A stretch of 64,000 nucleotides of DNA from Vibrio breoganii (GTDB lineage Bacteria > Pseudomonadota > Gammaproteobacteria > Enterobacterales > Vibrionaceae): NCBI RefSeq assembly GCF_001677275.1, contig NZ_CP016177.1, positions 868,001 through 932,000 on the forward strand, given 5' to 3'. A model generated the notes under the pieces. It saw nothing but the letters and a program-made list of their open reading frames with translations. It did not search any database and was not told the origin of the DNA. The position numbers and the translations under genes were made by a program. This document shows, one piece after another, positions 1 through 10,790 of this stretch (the first letter of the stretch is position 1; the number at the start of each line of letters is the position of its first letter).

Positions 1-24
1 GCCTTTTCATTATAAATCAACTAA

Positions 25-609
25 TTACTTAGCTAGGTTCTCTGCAACGAAGTCCCAGTTAACTAGAGCCCAGAAGCCATTCATGTACTCTGGACGAACG
101 TTACGGTAATCGATGTAGTAAGCGTGTTCCCATAGGTCAACAGTTAGAAGAGGAGTAACACCTTCTTCTGTTAGAGGAGTTGCTGCGTTTGAAGTGTTAA
201 CGATTGCTAGTGAACCGTCTGCGTTCTTAACAAGCCAAGTCCAAGAAGAACCGAAGTTGTTGATTGCAGAATCAGTGAATTTAGCTTTGAACTCTTCAAA
301 ACAACCAAATGCTGCATTGATCGCGTCAGCAACAGCACCTGTTGGTTCGCCACCTGCGTTTGGCGCTAGGCAGTGCCAGTAGAACGTGTGGTTCCAGATT
401 TGTGCTGCGTTGTTGAATACACCACCAGTAGAAGTCTTAACGATCTCTTCTAGTGTTTTGCCTTCAAACTCAGTACCAGGGATCAGACCATTTAGCTTAA
501 CAACGTAAGTGTTGTGGTGCTTACCGTGGTGAAAATCAAGAGTCTCAGCAGAGATATGTGGTTCTAGCGCGTCTTTTGCGTAAGGAAGAGCTGGTAGTTC
601 AAATGCCAT
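25..609 (-). CDS. sodB: Iron superoxide dismutase
   Basis: Cytoplasmic Fe-superoxide dismutase that converts superoxide to hydrogen peroxide and oxygen. The 194-residue product has the usual SodB length. Metal ligands are visible: H27 in the HHGKHH stretch, H74 in NHTFYWH, and the Asp and His of DLWEHAYY near residues 157-161. The [16 protein letters not shown] stretch is typical of the iron type. I chose the ATG at 609, which gives [11 protein letters not shown] and has a GGAG about 10 bases upstream. The open frame continues to 699, but that extension does not look like SodB and is probably the 5' leader. In E. coli and V. cholerae this leader is targeted by the RyhB small RNA under iron limitation; that is family knowledge, not seen here. 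It is divergent from grxD. Identification is very secure. Confidence 0.97.
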   Translation of the reverse strand: MAFELPALPYAKDALEPHISAETLDFHHGKHHNTYVVKLNGLIPGTEFEGKTLEEIVKTSTGGVFNNAAQIWNHTFYWHCLAPNAGGEPTGAVADAINAAFGCFEEFKAKFTDSAINNFGSSWTWLVKNADGSLAIVNTSNAATPLTEEGVTPLLTVDLWEHAYYIDYRNVRPEYMNGFWALVNWDFVAENLAK

Positions 610-950
610 TTGCTCGGTTCTCCATTTATGTGGGCTAAGCCCTAAGCTTCCAATGTAGTAACAAATTACACTCGATGAGAGATTTCTCATCAAATGCATG
701 TGACAGGGTCGGTAGTATTACGAACCGCTGTGCAAATTAGTTCTCTAACTTCGTTTGCATTCTATCAATTTTTTATACTAATAAAAGGTTAGGCAACAAA
801 TTTATAATATTTCGTAACCAACGGAATGCGCCTAGGCCAACTTTTGCCTATTTTCGCAACAATAACCATATTTAGTTTATGGTTTTTATTCTAAGCTAGT
901 AAGGTAAAATAACGGAATACTATATAGAGTACATGGATCCGAGGACCGCT
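610..950. other. sodB-grxD divergent intergenic region
   Basis: This gap of about 340 bases separates the divergent sodB and grxD genes and must hold both promoters. It is AT-rich. An inverted repeat, AACCATA...TATGGTT, lies around 864-885 and is followed by a T-run. No further open frame with protein-like character is visible, and I could not assign promoter hexamers with confidence. Confidence 0.5.
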
Positions 951-1280
951 ATGGAAACCCTAGACAAAATCAAACAGCAGATCGAACAAAACACTATCCT
1001 TCTTTACATGAAAGGTTCACCTAAGCTTCCTAGCTGTGGATTTTCTTCTCAAGCGTCTCAAGCATTGATGGCGTGTGGCGAAAAGTTTGCATACGTTGAT
1101 ATCCTGCAAAACCCAGATATCCGTGCTGAGCTTCCAGCTTACGCACAATGGCCAACTTTCCCACAATTGTGGATTGAAGGTGAGTTGATCGGTGGTTGTG
1201 ACATCATCATCGAGATGTTCCAAAAAGGCGAACTTCAGCCTCTTATTAAGCAAGCGGCTCAACGCTCAGCTAGCGAATAA
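951..1280 (+). CDS. grxD: Monothiol glutaredoxin GrxD (Grx4)
   Basis: Monothiol glutaredoxin of the CGFS class, which binds and delivers [2Fe-2S] clusters with glutathione and BolA-type partners in the cytoplasm. The 109-residue product carries CGFS at residues 29-32, preceded by LYMKGSPKLP, and has the conserved WPTFPQLW and GGCDI glutathione-binding stretches. It closely matches E. coli GrxD along its length. I chose the ATG at 951 because a GAGG sits six bases upstream; an in-frame ATG at 933 would add six residues without a good ribosome-binding site. It is a single gene ending in a strong terminator. Pairing with sodB (iron and oxidative stress) may be coincidental. Confidence 0.96.
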   Translation: METLDKIKQQIEQNTILLYMKGSPKLPSCGFSSQASQALMACGEKFAYVDILQNPDIRAELPAYAQWPTFPQLWIEGELIGGCDIIIEMFQKGELQPLIKQAAQRSASE

Positions 1281-1317
1281 TCTTCGCACTGCTTTGAAAC
1301 TACAGAGCGCAAATACT

Positions 1318-1345
1318 AAAAAGGCTTCCAATTGGAAGCCTTTTT
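1318..1345. terminator. Bidirectional intrinsic terminator
   Basis: Perfect hairpin AGGCTTCC-AATT-GGAAGCCT flanked by an A-run on the left and a T-run on the right. It can end grxD on the plus strand and the antiporter gene on the minus strand. Confidence 0.85.
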
Positions 1346-1374
1346 CTATTCTAGAGCTAGGTTAGAGAACCCGA

Positions 1375-2700
1375 CTATAAAACCATCGCTGCAACCCAAC
1401 CGAAAATGATCAGTGGGATGTTGTAGTGGATGAAGGTTGGAACCACGGTTTGCCAGATGTGCTCGTGTTGTCCATCGGCATTAAGACCAGATGTTGGACC
1501 AAGAGTAGAATCTGAAGCCGGAGAACCTGCATCACCCAGTGCTGCTGCAGTACCGACTAGAGCAACGATCGCCATTGGCGAGAAACCGAATGCAGTGGCT
1601 AGTGGTACATAGATAGTTGCGATAATTGGGATAGTTGAGAATGAAGAACCAATACCCATAGTCACTAGAAGACCAACAATCAGCATCAACAGTGCCGCTA
1701 GAGGCTTGTTGTCACCAATAGAAGTAGACAGAGCTTCAACCAGAGTTTCTACGCCACCTGTCGCTTTCATCACTGCTGCAAAACCTGCTGCTGCAATCAT
1801 GATGAAGCCAATCATTGCCATCATGTGCACGCCGCGAGTAAACACATCTTGCGTCTCTTTCCACGCAATAACGCCACCAAAGGTAAATACCATGAAGCCC
1901 GCTAGTGCACCGATGATCATTGAGCCAGTGTAAAGCTGCACTGAAAGTGCCGCGACGATAGCGATTACAGCAACAAGAATGTGTTTCTTGTTGATGTGGC
2001 TTGGCTCTGCGTCTACGTGAGTAATTTCAGTTTCTTTATAAGTGCGAGGCTTACGGTAGCTCACAAAGATAGCCACAAGAAGACCGGTGATCATGCCTAG
2101 TGCAGGCAACAACATTGCCATTGGTACATCAGAGGCAGTGATGTTCTGAAGGCCGTTGTCGTTCAGGTTTTTAAGCAAGATGTTGTTTAGGAATATGCCA
2201 CCAAAACCAATTGGTAGAACCATATATGGAGTAACTAGACCAAAGGTCAGCACACACGCAATCATGCGTCGGTCAATGTTTAGCTTTGAGAACACTGCAA
2301 GTAGAGGTGGAATAAGAATTGGAATAAATGCAATGTGAACTGGGATAACGTTCTGCGATGACATAGTCACTAGGATAAGAGCAACCAAGACGCCGTATTT
2401 AAGACCGGTAGAGGCTGTGTCATTCTCTTGGCCATTGATGCGTTTGATAACGCTTTGTGCCAATAGGTCAGTGATGCCTGACTTTGAGATAGCGACTGCA
2501 AAGGTACCTAGCATAGCGTAGCTAAGCGCGATAGTTGCACCGCCACCTAATCCACCTTCAAAGGCAGCAATGGTGTCGGTAATGTTCATGCCTGCGGAAA
2601 GCCCACCAACAATGGCACTGAAAGTTAACGCAACAACGACGTTAACGCGCATCAATGCCAATAACAGCATGATACAAACGGAAATGACAACGGGATTCAT
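1375..2700 (-). CDS. Na+/H+ antiporter family protein (NhaC-like)
   Basis: Polytopic inner-membrane protein of 441 residues, resembling the COG2056 / NhaC-related Na+/H+ antiporter family widespread in Vibrio and Haemophilus. About 11-12 hydrophobic segments are visible, starting at residue 4. The glycine-rich [20 protein letters not shown] stretch and the C-terminal [19 protein letters not shown] loop are typical of the family. It is predicted to exchange cytoplasmic Na+ (or another small ion or substrate) for protons; the ion was not determined here. The gene lies 33 bases downstream of rnt on the same strand, so the two may be cotranscribed. The ATG at 2700 has a modest AGAGAAG upstream. 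Family confidence is high, substrate confidence moderate. Confidence 0.85.
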   Translation of the reverse strand: MNPVVISVCIMLLLALMRVNVVVALTFSAIVGGLSAGMNITDTIAAFEGGLGGGATIALSYAMLGTFAVAISKSGITDLLAQSVIKRINGQENDTASTGLKYGVLVALILVTMSSQNVIPVHIAFIPILIPPLLAVFSKLNIDRRMIACVLTFGLVTPYMVLPIGFGGIFLNNILLKNLNDNGLQNITASDVPMAMLLPALGMITGLLVAIFVSYRKPRTYKETEITHVDAEPSHINKKHILVAVIAIVAALSVQLYTGSMIIGALAGFMVFTFGGVIAWKETQDVFTRGVHMMAMIGFIMIAAAGFAAVMKATGGVETLVEALSTSIGDNKPLAALLMLIVGLLVTMGIGSSFSTIPIIATIYVPLATAFGFSPMAIVALVGTAAALGDAGSPASDSTLGPTSGLNADGQHEHIWQTVVPTFIHYNIPLIIFGWVAAMVL

Positions 2701-2733
2701 TATACTTCTCTAATTGTTTAGTTGTGTTTGTGT

Positions 2734-3378
2734 TTATTCTTCGTCAAGCATTGGCCAGCCGCCTAGGGCTTTCCATTTGTTGACAATTTTACAAAATAGT
2801 TCAGCGGTCTTTTGTGTATCGTAAAGGGCTGAATGTGCCTCTTTATTATCGAACTCGATCTCGGCTGCCTTACACGCTTTGGCTAAAACGGTTTGACCAT
2901 AAGCTAGGCCGCTAAGAGTCGCAGTATCGAAAGTGGCAAAGGGATGAAACGGTACGCGTTTCAATTTGGAGCGTTCACTAGCCTGAGAGACAAAGCCATG
3001 ATCAAAGGCGGCATTGTGCGCCACGATGATCGCTCGGCTACAACCAGCTTGCTTTTGTTCTTTTCGGACCAGTTTATAGATCTCTTTCAGTGCTTCCGAT
3101 TCTGGGATAGCCCCACGTAACGGACTGAAAGGGTCACGCATTCCAATAAACTCGAGTGCTTCCTTCTCTAAATTTGCTCCTTCAAATGGTTCTACTTGGA
3201 AAGTCAGGGTGCTTGCGGGGTGCAAGTCTCCGTTTTCATCCATAGCTAGGGTTACTGCGCATATTTCAAGCAACGCGTCAGTGGCGGCATTAAAACCAGC
3301 GGTTTCTACATCGATAACCACAGGGAAATACCCTCTAAATCGTTTTTTTAGCGTCAAAGCTTCATTTTCTACAGTCAT
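2734..3378 (-). CDS. rnt: Ribonuclease T
   Basis: 3'-to-5' exoribonuclease of the DEDDh family that trims the 3' ends of tRNAs and other stable RNAs and can act on single-stranded DNA. The 214-residue protein shows the Exo I motif [11 protein letters not shown] (catalytic D and E), [10 protein letters not shown] for motif II, and the HSALYD motif III. It matches E. coli RNase T throughout, including [16 protein letters not shown] and KWKALGGWP near the end. I chose the ATG at 3378 over a TTG three codons upstream; neither has a clear ribosome-binding site. The antiporter gene follows after 33 bases. Upstream lies the hairpin that ends gloA. Confidence 0.96.
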   Translation of the reverse strand: MTVENEALTLKKRFRGYFPVVIDVETAGFNAATDALLEICAVTLAMDENGDLHPASTLTFQVEPFEGANLEKEALEFIGMRDPFSPLRGAIPESEALKEIYKLVRKEQKQAGCSRAIIVAHNAAFDHGFVSQASERSKLKRVPFHPFATFDTATLSGLAYGQTVLAKACKAAEIEFDNKEAHSALYDTQKTAELFCKIVNKWKALGGWPMLDEE

Positions 3379-3472
3379 AACAAGCAAAGCATATGGATTA
3401 AGGGGAGCATTATTACAGATTCATAAGGTTTTCTAAACCCATACATTAATTTTCCTGAGTCTAAATATGACA

Positions 3473-3509
3473 AAAGGGCTGTAATTGTCTTTCGACAATC
3501 ACAGCCCTT
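3473..3509 (-). terminator. Intrinsic terminator after gloA
   Basis: Long hairpin GGGCTGT-A-ATTGTC-TTTC-GACAAT-C-ACAGCCC with A and T runs on either side. It is placed to end gloA on the minus strand, between gloA and rnt. Confidence 0.75.
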
Positions 3510-3538
3510 GCAAACGTGTTTACTTTTCTGAGAAGTGC

Positions 3539-3955
3539 TTAGCCGTTCAAACCCGCAGAAGCATTTTCTCGCTGTATAAGTTCTATCTTGTAACCATCAG
3601 GGTCAGTAACAAAGGCAATATGTGTTGAACCACCTTTTACTGGACCTGGTTCGCGCGTGACGTTTCCGCCGGCTGCCTTGATAGCATCGCAAGTGGCATA
3701 GATATCTTCATAACCAATAGCCACGTGACCAAATGCATCGCCAAGGTCGTACTCTGTCGTACCCCAGTTATAGGTCAACTCAATGACGGCGCCTTGTGAT
3801 TCATCACCAAACCCAACAAAGGCAAGGGTGTATTCGTACTCTTTGTTTTCGTTCTTACGCAATAGCTCCATACCCATTACCTTGGTATAGAACTCAATAG
3901 ATTTATCTAAATCACCCACGCGAAGCATGGTGTGTAGTACGCGACCTTGAGACAT
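3539..3955 (-). CDS. gloA: Lactoylglutathione lyase (glyoxalase I)
   Basis: Converts the hemithioacetal of methylglyoxal and glutathione to S-lactoylglutathione, the first step of methylglyoxal detoxification in the cytoplasm. At 138 residues it has the size of the Ni-dependent bacterial enzyme. Probable metal ligands by alignment with E. coli GloA (H5, E56, H74, E122) are H8 in VLHTMLRV, E59 in [11 protein letters not shown]77 in FGHVAIG and E125 in YKIELIQ. The start ATG at 3955 gives MSQGRVLHT. It is followed on the minus strand by a strong terminator and sits 38 bases downstream of nth. Identification is secure. Confidence 0.97.
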   Translation of the reverse strand: MSQGRVLHTMLRVGDLDKSIEFYTKVMGMELLRKNENKEYEYTLAFVGFGDESQGAVIELTYNWGTTEYDLGDAFGHVAIGYEDIYATCDAIKAAGGNVTREPGPVKGGSTHIAFVTDPDGYKIELIQRENASAGLNG

Positions 3956-3993
3956 GATTGTTCCTTAATGTATTTGTGAAATGAACCTAAGTA

Positions 3994-4629
3994 TTAATCG
4001 ATAGCTTTATCTTTGAACTCGCACAAATCTTCTATCATACAGCTGCCACAGCGTGGCTTGCGAGCAATACAGGTGTAACGACCGTGTAGAATTAACCAAT
4101 GATGTACGTCCAGCTTGAACTCTTTTGGTACTACCTTAAGAAGCTTCTGCTCAACATCATCTACAGTCTTACCCATAGCAAACTTGGTGCGATTAGAAAC
4201 GCGATAGATATGGGTATCAACCGCAATCGTTGGCCAACCAAATGCAGTATTAAGAACCACGTTAGCCGTCTTTCTGCCAACGCCTGGTAGGGCCTCGAGC
4301 GCTTCTCGGTTCTCTGGAACTTCACCACCATGCTGTTCAAGTAAGATCTTACACGTCTTGATGGTGTTTTCTGCTTTCGAGTTAAACAGGCCAATGGTCT
4401 TGATGTATTCTTTTAAGCCATCAACGCCAAGATCCAATATCCCTTGCGGTGTATTAGCGATGGGGTAAAGCTTATCTGTTGCCTTGTTAACACTGACATC
4501 GGTTGCTTGAGCCGATAATAGTACGGCAATCAGTAATTCAAACGGAGAGCTCCAGTTGAGCTCCGTTTCTGGATGAGGGTTTTCCTCACGCAATCTTTCA
4601 AGTATGAGTCGACGCTTATCTTTATTCAT
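3994..4629 (-). CDS. nth: Endonuclease III
   Basis: Base-excision-repair DNA glycosylase and AP lyase that removes oxidised pyrimidines. The 211-residue protein follows E. coli Nth almost residue for residue. It has the helix-hairpin-helix LPGVGRKTANVV with the catalytic lysine (K120 by alignment), the catalytic aspartate in VDTHIYRV (D138) and the C-terminal [4Fe-4S] loop with four cysteines in CIARKPRCGSCMIEDLC. The ATG at 4629 matches the usual MNK start; the open frame extends nine codons upstream into the end of rsxE, which I excluded. It lies 10 bases after rsxE, so it is probably the last gene of the rsx operon, an order also seen in E. coli. Confidence 0.98.
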   Translation of the reverse strand: MNKDKRRLILERLREENPHPETELNWSSPFELLIAVLLSAQATDVSVNKATDKLYPIANTPQGILDLGVDGLKEYIKTIGLFNSKAENTIKTCKILLEQHGGEVPENREALEALPGVGRKTANVVLNTAFGWPTIAVDTHIYRVSNRTKFAMGKTVDDVEQKLLKVVPKEFKLDVHHWLILHGRYTCIARKPRCGSCMIEDLCEFKDKAID

Positions 4630-4639
4630 TGAATCCGTT

Positions 4640-5332
4640 TTAGTTGTTAGTGACACGAGCCCGTTCTATTTGTTGCTTCTCTTGCTTAGGTGCTTGCTGC
4701 GCTCGGTAGTTGTCTAGCCAGTTTTTGCCTGCAATCAAGAAACCAACACCGATAAATGCACCTGGTGGCAGCATTGCGAGTAGGAAGTTGCTGTCAACGT
4801 GATACACCTGAATGCGCAACACACTTGCCCAATCGCCAAGCAACAAATCCGCGCCGTCGAAAAGAGTACCATTACCGAGGATTTCACGAATGGCCCCTAG
4901 GACCACAAGCACAGCGGTCATACCCAGTCCCATCCAAAGACCGTCCAGCACAGCCAGTACAGGTGTATTCTTAGACGCATAGGCTTCGGCGCGACCAATG
5001 ATAATGCAGTTGGTCACGATCAATGGGATAAAGATGCCTAGAGATAGGTATAAGCCATAGGCGTAGGCATTCATTAGCAATTGAACACAAGTTACCAAAG
5101 CCGCAATGATCATCACGAAGATAGGCAAACGGATCTCTTGGGGCACATGGTTGCGAATTAGGGAGACGGTTAGGTTCGAACCGACTAATACCAATAAAGT
5201 AGCGATGCCAAGACCCAGTGCATTGGTCACCGTTGCCGATACTGCAAGCAGTGGACAAAGGCCAAGCAATTGCACAAGGGCAGGGTTGTTATCCCAAAGA
5301 CCGTTCTTTAGTAAAAGTTTTTTCTCTGACAT
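4640..5332 (-). CDS. rsxE: Electron transport complex subunit RsxE
   Basis: Integral membrane subunit of the Rsx/Rnf complex, an ion-coupled NADH:ferredoxin-type oxidoreductase; in E. coli the complex helps keep SoxR reduced. The 230-residue protein has about six hydrophobic segments and the characteristic [20 protein letters not shown] opening shared with RsxA and NqrD/E. The ATG overlaps the rsxG stop as TAATG, which suggests translational coupling. nth follows 10 bases downstream. All six rsx genes are present in order ABCDGE on the minus strand. Identification is secure. Confidence 0.97.
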   Translation of the reverse strand: MSEKKLLLKNGLWDNNPALVQLLGLCPLLAVSATVTNALGLGIATLLVLVGSNLTVSLIRNHVPQEIRLPIFVMIIAALVTCVQLLMNAYAYGLYLSLGIFIPLIVTNCIIIGRAEAYASKNTPVLAVLDGLWMGLGMTAVLVVLGAIREILGNGTLFDGADLLLGDWASVLRIQVYHVDSNFLLAMLPPGAFIGVGFLIAGKNWLDNYRAQQAPKQEKQQIERARVTNN

Positions 5333-5961
5333 TATTTCACCTCACATTGTGGTGAGCTACTCAAGATCTGTTGCTGATTTTGCGTAAAGTATAGCCCTGT
5401 GTTGTAGATGGCCTTCACCACTGCGCGCGGAGTAATCGTTGCGCCAGTAAATTGGTCAAATTGCCCACCGTCTTTACGTACCTTCCAGCTATCTTGATTG
5501 TCTGCTGTGATCTCTTTGTTGGCAAACGACAAAATCCAATCCGATACGCGCAAATCAATTTTATCGCCAAGTCCTGGAGTTTCTTGATGTGACAATACGC
5601 GAGCCCCTAACACCTTGCCTTGTAGGTCGACACCCACCAACAGACGTATCGTGCCGTTGTAACCATCAGGTGCGATAGTTTCAATGGCAACTGAAGTTGG
5701 CTCGCCATCAACAGTAGCGATATAAGCGGGCATGTTTTCTTGTGTGCCTAACGCTTCATTTTGTAAATCGATGCAGCTGGCATAGAGTTCATTGTCGTGC
5801 AGGCTCGTTGGGATCACTTGATTAAGCTGTCCTTGCAACTGAGCGATTTGCTGCGCTTTGATTGTATCCTCGGTCAACAGATGGGTAACAGAGACCACAC
5901 CTGTTGTGATGCAAGCGAACATGGCGAGAACTAAACCGTTTTTTCGTATGGTTTTTAACAT
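5332..5961 (-). CDS. rsxG: Electron transport complex subunit RsxG
   Basis: Membrane-anchored periplasmic flavoprotein subunit of the Rsx/Rnf complex. The 209-residue product has one N-terminal membrane helix (about residues 9-28) and then an FMN-binding domain. The covalent FMN site is the threonine in [10 protein letters not shown] near the C-terminus, and [10 protein letters not shown] is the second family landmark. I chose the ATG at 5961, giving MLKTIRKNG and starting four bases after the rsxD stop; the open frame reads further upstream inside rsxD in another frame. The stop overlaps the rsxE start. FMN attachment normally needs ApbE, which is not in this window. Confidence 0.96.
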   Translation of the reverse strand: MLKTIRKNGLVLAMFACITTGVVSVTHLLTEDTIKAQQIAQLQGQLNQVIPTSLHDNELYASCIDLQNEALGTQENMPAYIATVDGEPTSVAIETIAPDGYNGTIRLLVGVDLQGKVLGARVLSHQETPGLGDKIDLRVSDWILSFANKEITADNQDSWKVRKDGGQFDQFTGATITPRAVVKAIYNTGLYFTQNQQQILSSSPQCEVK

Positions 5962-5965
5962 GATA

Positions 5966-7015
5966 TTACTTGTGACCGTAGGTTCTAGGTTGTGTGTAGT
6001 AGTCGATAAGCGGTACACACATGTTGGCGATAATAACCGCAAAAGCAACGCCGTCTGGGAAGCCGCCAAAGGTGCGAATAATGACGATCAGTGCACCGAT
6101 TAAGCCACCAAAAATCAGTCGGCCCTTAATGGTTGTCGCAGCAGAGACAGGGTCTGTTGCGATAAAGAATGCGCCGAGCATAGTCGCGCCAGAGAACAAC
6201 TGGAACAATGGTGAGCCTAGCGTGCCTGGGGCAATGATGTAGAGTATTAGGCTAGTTAAGAATACGCCACTAAGTACACCTGCTGGGATGTACCATTGGA
6301 TCACGCGCAGCTTAAGCATGATTAATCCACCCATTAGGAATAAGACGTTAATCCATTCCCAACCGTAGCCTGCGATACCAGAGAATAGAGGACTATTACT
6401 GATTTCAGAAAGCGTTTGACCATTCCCAAGCCCAGTTTTCACTGTATCAAGCGGCGTTGCCATGGTGATCCCATCAACCCCGGTACGGATCTGTTGCAGC
6501 GACATACCATCAAGGTTGTAACCGCTAAAGATAAGCGATAGAGCATCGGTAGCACCCACAGGTGAGGATGAAATCTGCGCTGGAGTTAGCCAACTGGTCA
6601 TCTGTACTGGAAACGAAATCAGTAAGACAACGTAAGCCACCATTGCAGGGTTAAAGAGATTTTGTCCCACTCCGCCATAGAGGTGCTTAGCAACCACAAT
6701 GGCAAAGAATAAGCCTATGACGGTGATCCACCACGGTGAGAGTGGCGGTATCGCGATGGCTAACAAGAGTGCAGTGACTAATGCAGTATTATCACGAAGC
6801 GCTCGTATTGGAGAGCGACCTCTAGCCAGCATGATGAGAGACTCAAACGTCCAAGCCACTAATATAGCGAACAGCACTTGAATTAAGGTGCCAAAACCAA
6901 AGAAGTAGGTTTGCGCCAAAATACCCGGTACAGCACACAGTGCCACCAGCAGCATCATAGTCGATAATGAGCGACGCTTTTGAGTATGGGGTGAACTGGC
7001 GATAAAAAATGCCAC
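5966..7015 (-). CDS. rsxD: Electron transport complex subunit RsxD
   Basis: Polytopic FMN-carrying subunit of the Rsx/Rnf complex, related to NqrB. The 349-residue protein has about nine to ten hydrophobic segments. The FMN-attachment motif is the threonine of [16 protein letters not shown], about residues 270-285. Translation starts at GTG (7015), which overlaps the rsxC stop as TAGTG. A strong AAAGGAG lies nine bases upstream, still inside the rsxC coding sequence. The product ends four bases before rsxG. Identification is secure. Confidence 0.97.
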   Translation of the reverse strand: MAFFIASSPHTQKRRSLSTMMLLVALCAVPGILAQTYFFGFGTLIQVLFAILVAWTFESLIMLARGRSPIRALRDNTALVTALLLAIAIPPLSPWWITVIGLFFAIVVAKHLYGGVGQNLFNPAMVAYVVLLISFPVQMTSWLTPAQISSSPVGATDALSLIFSGYNLDGMSLQQIRTGVDGITMATPLDTVKTGLGNGQTLSEISNSPLFSGIAGYGWEWINVLFLMGGLIMLKLRVIQWYIPAGVLSGVFLTSLILYIIAPGTLGSPLFQLFSGATMLGAFFIATDPVSAATTIKGRLIFGGLIGALIVIIRTFGGFPDGVAFAVIIANMCVPLIDYYTQPRTYGHK

Positions 7016-9582
7016 TAGTTATTCTCCTTTGAGTCACTGCTATCGGCTTGCGCTGCCGCTTTTCTTGCTTTTGCTCGTGCTATCGCGGCAGCAACTGCTG
7101 CTTTTTTTGGATCTTCTGCTTCAGGTTGCTCGCTCGTTTCAGACTCAATATCAGCGGTCTGTTGTTGCTGAGCTTTGCGTGCTTTCGCTCTTGCAATGGC
7201 AGCCGCAACCGCCGCTTTTTTCGGGTCATCCGATTCTGCTGATTCGCTAGCTTCAGGCTCTGTATCAGTAGTTTGTTGTTGTGCCTTGCGCGCTTTTGCT
7301 CTTGCTACAGCGGCCGCGACAGCTGCTTTTTTCGGGTCGTCGGATTCTGCTGATTCGTCAGCTTTTGGCTCAGTATCAGCAGTTTGTTGCTGAGCCTTGC
7401 GTGCTTTAGCCCTTGCAATGGCAGCGGCGACGGCCGCTTTTTTCGGGTCATCCGATTCTGCTGATTCGCTAGCTTCAGGCTCTGTATCAGTAGTTTGTTG
7501 TTGTGCCTTGCGCGCTTTTGCTCTTGCTACAGCGGCCGCGACAGCTGCTTTTTTCGGGTCGTCCGATTCTGCTGATTCGTCAGCTTTAGGCTCAGTATCA
7601 GTGGCTTGTTGTTGAGCTTTGCGTGCTTTAGCTCTTGCTACAGCTGCTGCGACCGCAGGTTTTTTCGAATCATCCGAATCTGCGGATTCGCTGGTTTGAG
7701 GCTTTGCACTTGCTTGCGCTGCTTTACGTGCCTTAGCTCGTTCGATAGCTGCTTTCACTGCATCTTGCTTGTCAGCCTTTGCATCGCTAGTTTCTGAGTT
7801 TGTTGATGCAAGCTGTTCTTTCTTCGCCTTGGCGCGAGCAATAGCGGCTGCGACTGCGTCACTTTTCGTTCCTGCAGCTGTTGGTTGCTGGTCCGCTTTT
7901 TGTTCGCGACGAAGACGCGCTTCTTCTTTGCGTTGTTCACGCAATTTGCGCATCTCTGAATTGTCTGGTTCAGTGGCATTTTCTGACTGTGCTTCGGCTT
8001 GCTTCGCTTTAGCCCTAGCAATAGCGGCGGCAACGGCAGGCTTAGGACCTTCAGTCTTCTTCTGTTTAACGCGTTCTATTGCTGCGGCAATAGCATCATC
8101 ACCACCTTCAGTCTTCATCTGACTGCGACGTTTTTCTGCAGCGATCTTGTACTTCTGTTCGCGCTCAATTTTATCGCGCTCTAGGCGTTCTTTACGCTGC
8201 TCAAAACGAACCTTAGCGCGTTCAGCGGCTTCGGCTTCAGCGGCTTGAATTTTGATTTCTGTCTTAGATTGACGGAAGTAATTCACCAATGGGATGTTGC
8301 TCGGGCACACATAGGCGCAAGCACCACATTCGATACAATCCTTAACCTTGTATTCTTCGCATTTTTCTAGGTCTTTGTCTTTCGAGTACCAATACATTTG
8401 CTGTGGTAGCAGTGAGGCAGGGCAAGCCTCTGCACATTGACCACAACGAATACAAGCCATTTCATCGGCTGTGAACTCTAGCTCTCTTTTCGCAGGGGCT
8501 AAGATACAGTTGCTGGTTTTCGTGATAGGCACCTGAGTGTGAGGCAGGGTAAAGCCCATCATTGGGCCGCCCATGATCACCGACTGTTTCTTCCAAGGAG
8601 AAAAGTGGGCTTGTTCAAGTAACGACTGCACTGGAGTACCAATTGGCACCCATAAGTTTTGCGCTTGGCTGACACTGCCACCTGTCATAGTCACAACACG
8701 TTCAATCAAAGGCTCGCCATCGATGACCGCGCGTTTTACAGCAAAAGCAGAACCCACGTTTTGCACCATGATGCCGATGTCAGCAGGCAGACCGCTTGAA
8801 GGCACTTCTTTGTCGGTTAATACCTTGATCAGCTGGCGCTCACCACCGGATGGGTATTTGGTTGGGATAACGCGAATGACGATATCGTGACTCTCTCCAG
8901 CCTTATTAAGGGCTTGGATGGCTTCCGGTTTGTTGTCTTCAATGCCAATAATGCACAGCTTAGGTTTTAAGATGTGACTTAAAATCTCAATGCCTTGGAT
9001 AACCTGCTCTGCGTATTCACGCATCAGGCTGTCATCGGCAGTAATGTAAGGTTCACATTCAGCAGCATTGATGATCAAAATATCAGTACGACTAAAACCA
9101 GATTGCAGCTTTCTTGCGGTTGGGAAGCCTGCGCCGCCCATACCTGATATCCCCGCTTGGCGGATGACATTGACCAGCTCTTCCGCGCTTAGTTCTTGGT
9201 AGTTGGTGATACCACTGTGCTCAATCCAGGTATCTTTCTGATCCGGTTTGATAACGATAGAAAGCTCTGGCAATCCCGATGGGTGGCAACCTGTTCTTGG
9301 CTCAATGGCTGTGACAACACCTGAGGTAGACGCGTGCACTGGCAAGCTTAAGCTGGTGTGGTATTGAGTCAGAGGTTGGCCTTTTAAAACCGAGTCTCCC
9401 ACCTTGACCAGTAGATCACCTTCTTTACCAATGTGTTGCTTGACTGGGATGACTATCTCATTCGCAATATTAGCTCGCCCGATTTTATGGGTGAGTGATT
9501 GTGCTTTGTGTTCTGGCGGATGAATGCCTCCAGGGAAGTCCCAGAGATGGCCAGAGCGAATTTGTTCAATAAGTGACAGCAT
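7015..9582 (-). CDS. rsxC: Electron transport complex subunit RsxC with long repetitive tail
   Basis: Peripheral NADH/FMN and iron-sulfur subunit of the Rsx/Rnf complex. Of its 855 residues, the first 450 or so are the conserved core, with the [16 protein letters not shown] nucleotide-binding region and two [4Fe-4S] motifs, [12 protein letters not shown] and [12 protein letters not shown]. From about residue 460 a charged coiled-coil-like stretch rich in Lys, Glu and Arg follows. Then come repeated blocks of the form [20 protein letters not shown] separated by acidic linkers. Such alanine/lysine tails occur in gammaproteobacterial RsxC, but the linkers and copy number here are unusual at the DNA level. 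The ATG at 9582 lies six bases after rsxB with no strong ribosome-binding site, so coupling is likely. Confidence 0.96.
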   Translation of the reverse strand: MLSLIEQIRSGHLWDFPGGIHPPEHKAQSLTHKIGRANIANEIVIPVKQHIGKEGDLLVKVGDSVLKGQPLTQYHTSLSLPVHASTSGVVTAIEPRTGCHPSGLPELSIVIKPDQKDTWIEHSGITNYQELSAEELVNVIRQAGISGMGGAGFPTARKLQSGFSRTDILIINAAECEPYITADDSLMREYAEQVIQGIEILSHILKPKLCIIGIEDNKPEAIQALNKAGESHDIVIRVIPTKYPSGGERQLIKVLTDKEVPSSGLPADIGIMVQNVGSAFAVKRAVIDGEPLIERVVTMTGGSVSQAQNLWVPIGTPVQSLLEQAHFSPWKKQSVIMGGPMMGFTLPHTQVPITKTSNCILAPAKRELEFTADEMACIRCGQCAEACPASLLPQQMYWYSKDKDLEKCEEYKVKDCIECGACAYVCPSNIPLVNYFRQSKTEIKIQAAEAEAAERAKVRFEQRKERLERDKIEREQKYKIAAEKRRSQMKTEGGDDAIAAAIERVKQKKTEGPKPAVAAAIARAKAKQAEAQSENATEPDNSEMRKLREQRKEEARLRREQKADQQPTAAGTKSDAVAAAIARAKAKKEQLASTNSETSDAKADKQDAVKAAIERAKARKAAQASAKPQTSESADSDDSKKPAVAAAVARAKARKAQQQATDTEPKADESAESDDPKKAAVAAAVARAKARKAQQQTTDTEPEASESAESDDPKKAAVAAAIARAKARKAQQQTADTEPKADESAESDDPKKAAVAAAVARAKARKAQQQTTDTEPEASESAESDDPKKAAVAAAIARAKARKAQQQQTADIESETSEQPEAEDPKKAAVAAAIARAKARKAAAQADSSDSKENN
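7045..7675 (-). repeat. In-frame tandem repeats in the rsxC 3' end
   Basis: About six units of roughly 111 bases (37 codons) encode KKAAVAAA(I/V)ARAKARKA plus an acidic linker ending SAESDDP. Alternating units are most alike: two adjacent blocks of 222 bases (about 7175-7396 and 7397-7618) differ at only a few positions. This points to recent duplication of a two-unit block. Because the unit is a multiple of three, copy-number change would alter tail length without breaking the frame. Confidence 0.85.
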
Positions 9583-9588
9583 TGGTGG

Positions 9589-10176
9589 TTATGAGTTCTC
9601 AGTCGTTGTGCTTGGCACATTGGTATCTACATTAACTACTGGAATGGTATCAAGTTGCCATTTCCAGGTGTCCGGTGTGGCTTTAACCGGAATCATTTCA
9701 ATACATTCAGTTGGGCAGGGTGATACACAGAGATCACAGCCAGTGCATTGATCGGCAATGATGGTGTGCATGGCCTTTGTTCCGCCAACGATGGCGTCTA
9801 CTGGGCACGCTTGAATACACTTAGTACAGCCAATGCACATGTCTTCGTGGATGAAGGCGACTTTCTTTACATTGTCGGAAAGATCGTGTGCCGAATCGGG
9901 TACGTCAACCCCCATAAGGTCTGCCAGCTTTTGAATTGTGGCTTCACCACCTGGAGGGCATTTGTTGATTGCATCACCGTTAGCAATCGCTTCAGCATAT
10001 GGGCGACAGCCAGGATAGCCACATTGGCCACATTGTGTCTGTGGCAAAATGGAGTCAACTTGTTCAACGATAGGATCGGCTTCTACTTTGAAGCGAATCG
10101 AGGCGAAGCCAAGCAATCCGCCAAATAGAGCGGCAAGGGCAACGAGGGCGACAATGGAGATTAAGATAACTTCCAT
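9589..10176 (-). CDS. rsxB: Electron transport complex subunit RsxB
   Basis: Iron-sulfur subunit of the Rsx/Rnf complex. The 195-residue protein starts with one membrane helix (residues 3-26). Next comes the four-cysteine cluster domain [13 protein letters not shown]...KCPPGG (about residues 49-76) and then two bacterial ferredoxin motifs, [12 protein letters not shown] and [12 protein letters not shown]. The ATG overlaps the rsxA stop as TAATG. It ends six bases before rsxC. Identification is secure. Confidence 0.97.
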   Translation of the reverse strand: MEVILISIVALVALAALFGGLLGFASIRFKVEADPIVEQVDSILPQTQCGQCGYPGCRPYAEAIANGDAINKCPPGGEATIQKLADLMGVDVPDSAHDLSDNVKKVAFIHEDMCIGCTKCIQACPVDAIVGGTKAMHTIIADQCTGCDLCVSPCPTECIEMIPVKATPDTWKWQLDTIPVVNVDTNVPSTTTENS

Positions 10177-10757
10177 TAGATCTTCACCAAGCCAGTAAAG
10201 CCCATAAAGGCAAGCGCCATTAAACCAGCGGTAATCATCGCAATGGAGGCGCCTCTAAAAGGCACCGGAACATCTGAAGCTGCAATACGTTCGCGCATTG
10301 AAGCAAACAGGATCAATACCATGGAGAAACCGACGGCTGCGCCAAATCCGTAGATGATGGATTCAACAAAGCTGTGATTTTCGTTTACATTGAGCAGTGC
10401 TACGCCCAATACGGCACAGTTTGTGGTGATCAATGGGATAAAAATGCCGAGCAGGCGGTATAGCGTAGGGCTGGTTTTGTGCACCACCATCTCAGTAAAT
10501 TGAACCACGACCGCAATCACCAAAATGAAACTCATGGTTCTTAGATATTCGATGCCAAGCGGCTGTAGTAGATAGGTTTCTACTAAATACGCACACACTG
10601 ACGCCAAGGTCAGAACAAAGGTTGTCGCTAGCCCCATACCTATCGCAGTCTCTAATTTTTTAGAGACTCCCATAAACGGACATAAGCCTAAGAATTTCAC
10701 TAGCACAAAGTTGTTGACCAGCACTGTACCAATCAACAACAAAAGATATTCGGTCAT
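10176..10757 (-). CDS. rsxA: Electron transport complex subunit RsxA
   Basis: Integral membrane subunit and first gene of the rsxABCDGE operon, homologous to RsxE and NqrE. The 193-residue protein has six hydrophobic segments and the family signature [20 protein letters not shown] near the start, with [14 protein letters not shown] in the middle. The ATG at 10757 has a weak GGTGAG upstream. A promoter candidate with 17-base spacing lies about 35-60 bases upstream. The palindrome array beyond it lies outside the operon. Confidence 0.97.
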   Translation of the reverse strand: MTEYLLLLIGTVLVNNFVLVKFLGLCPFMGVSKKLETAIGMGLATTFVLTLASVCAYLVETYLLQPLGIEYLRTMSFILVIAVVVQFTEMVVHKTSPTLYRLLGIFIPLITTNCAVLGVALLNVNENHSFVESIIYGFGAAVGFSMVLILFASMRERIAASDVPVPFRGASIAMITAGLMALAFMGFTGLVKI

Positions 10758-10790
10758 ACCAATTTTTTACTCACCCAGATCGAGCTGAAC

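Noticed and set aside
25..699. Longer SodB with 30 extra N-terminal residues
   Set aside because: The extension does not resemble SodB and a good ribosome-binding site precedes the internal ATG at 609.
7029..8122. Plus-strand open frames with repeated alanine/serine content opposite rsxC
   Set aside because: They are antisense shadows of the repetitive rsxC tail and mirror its periodicity.
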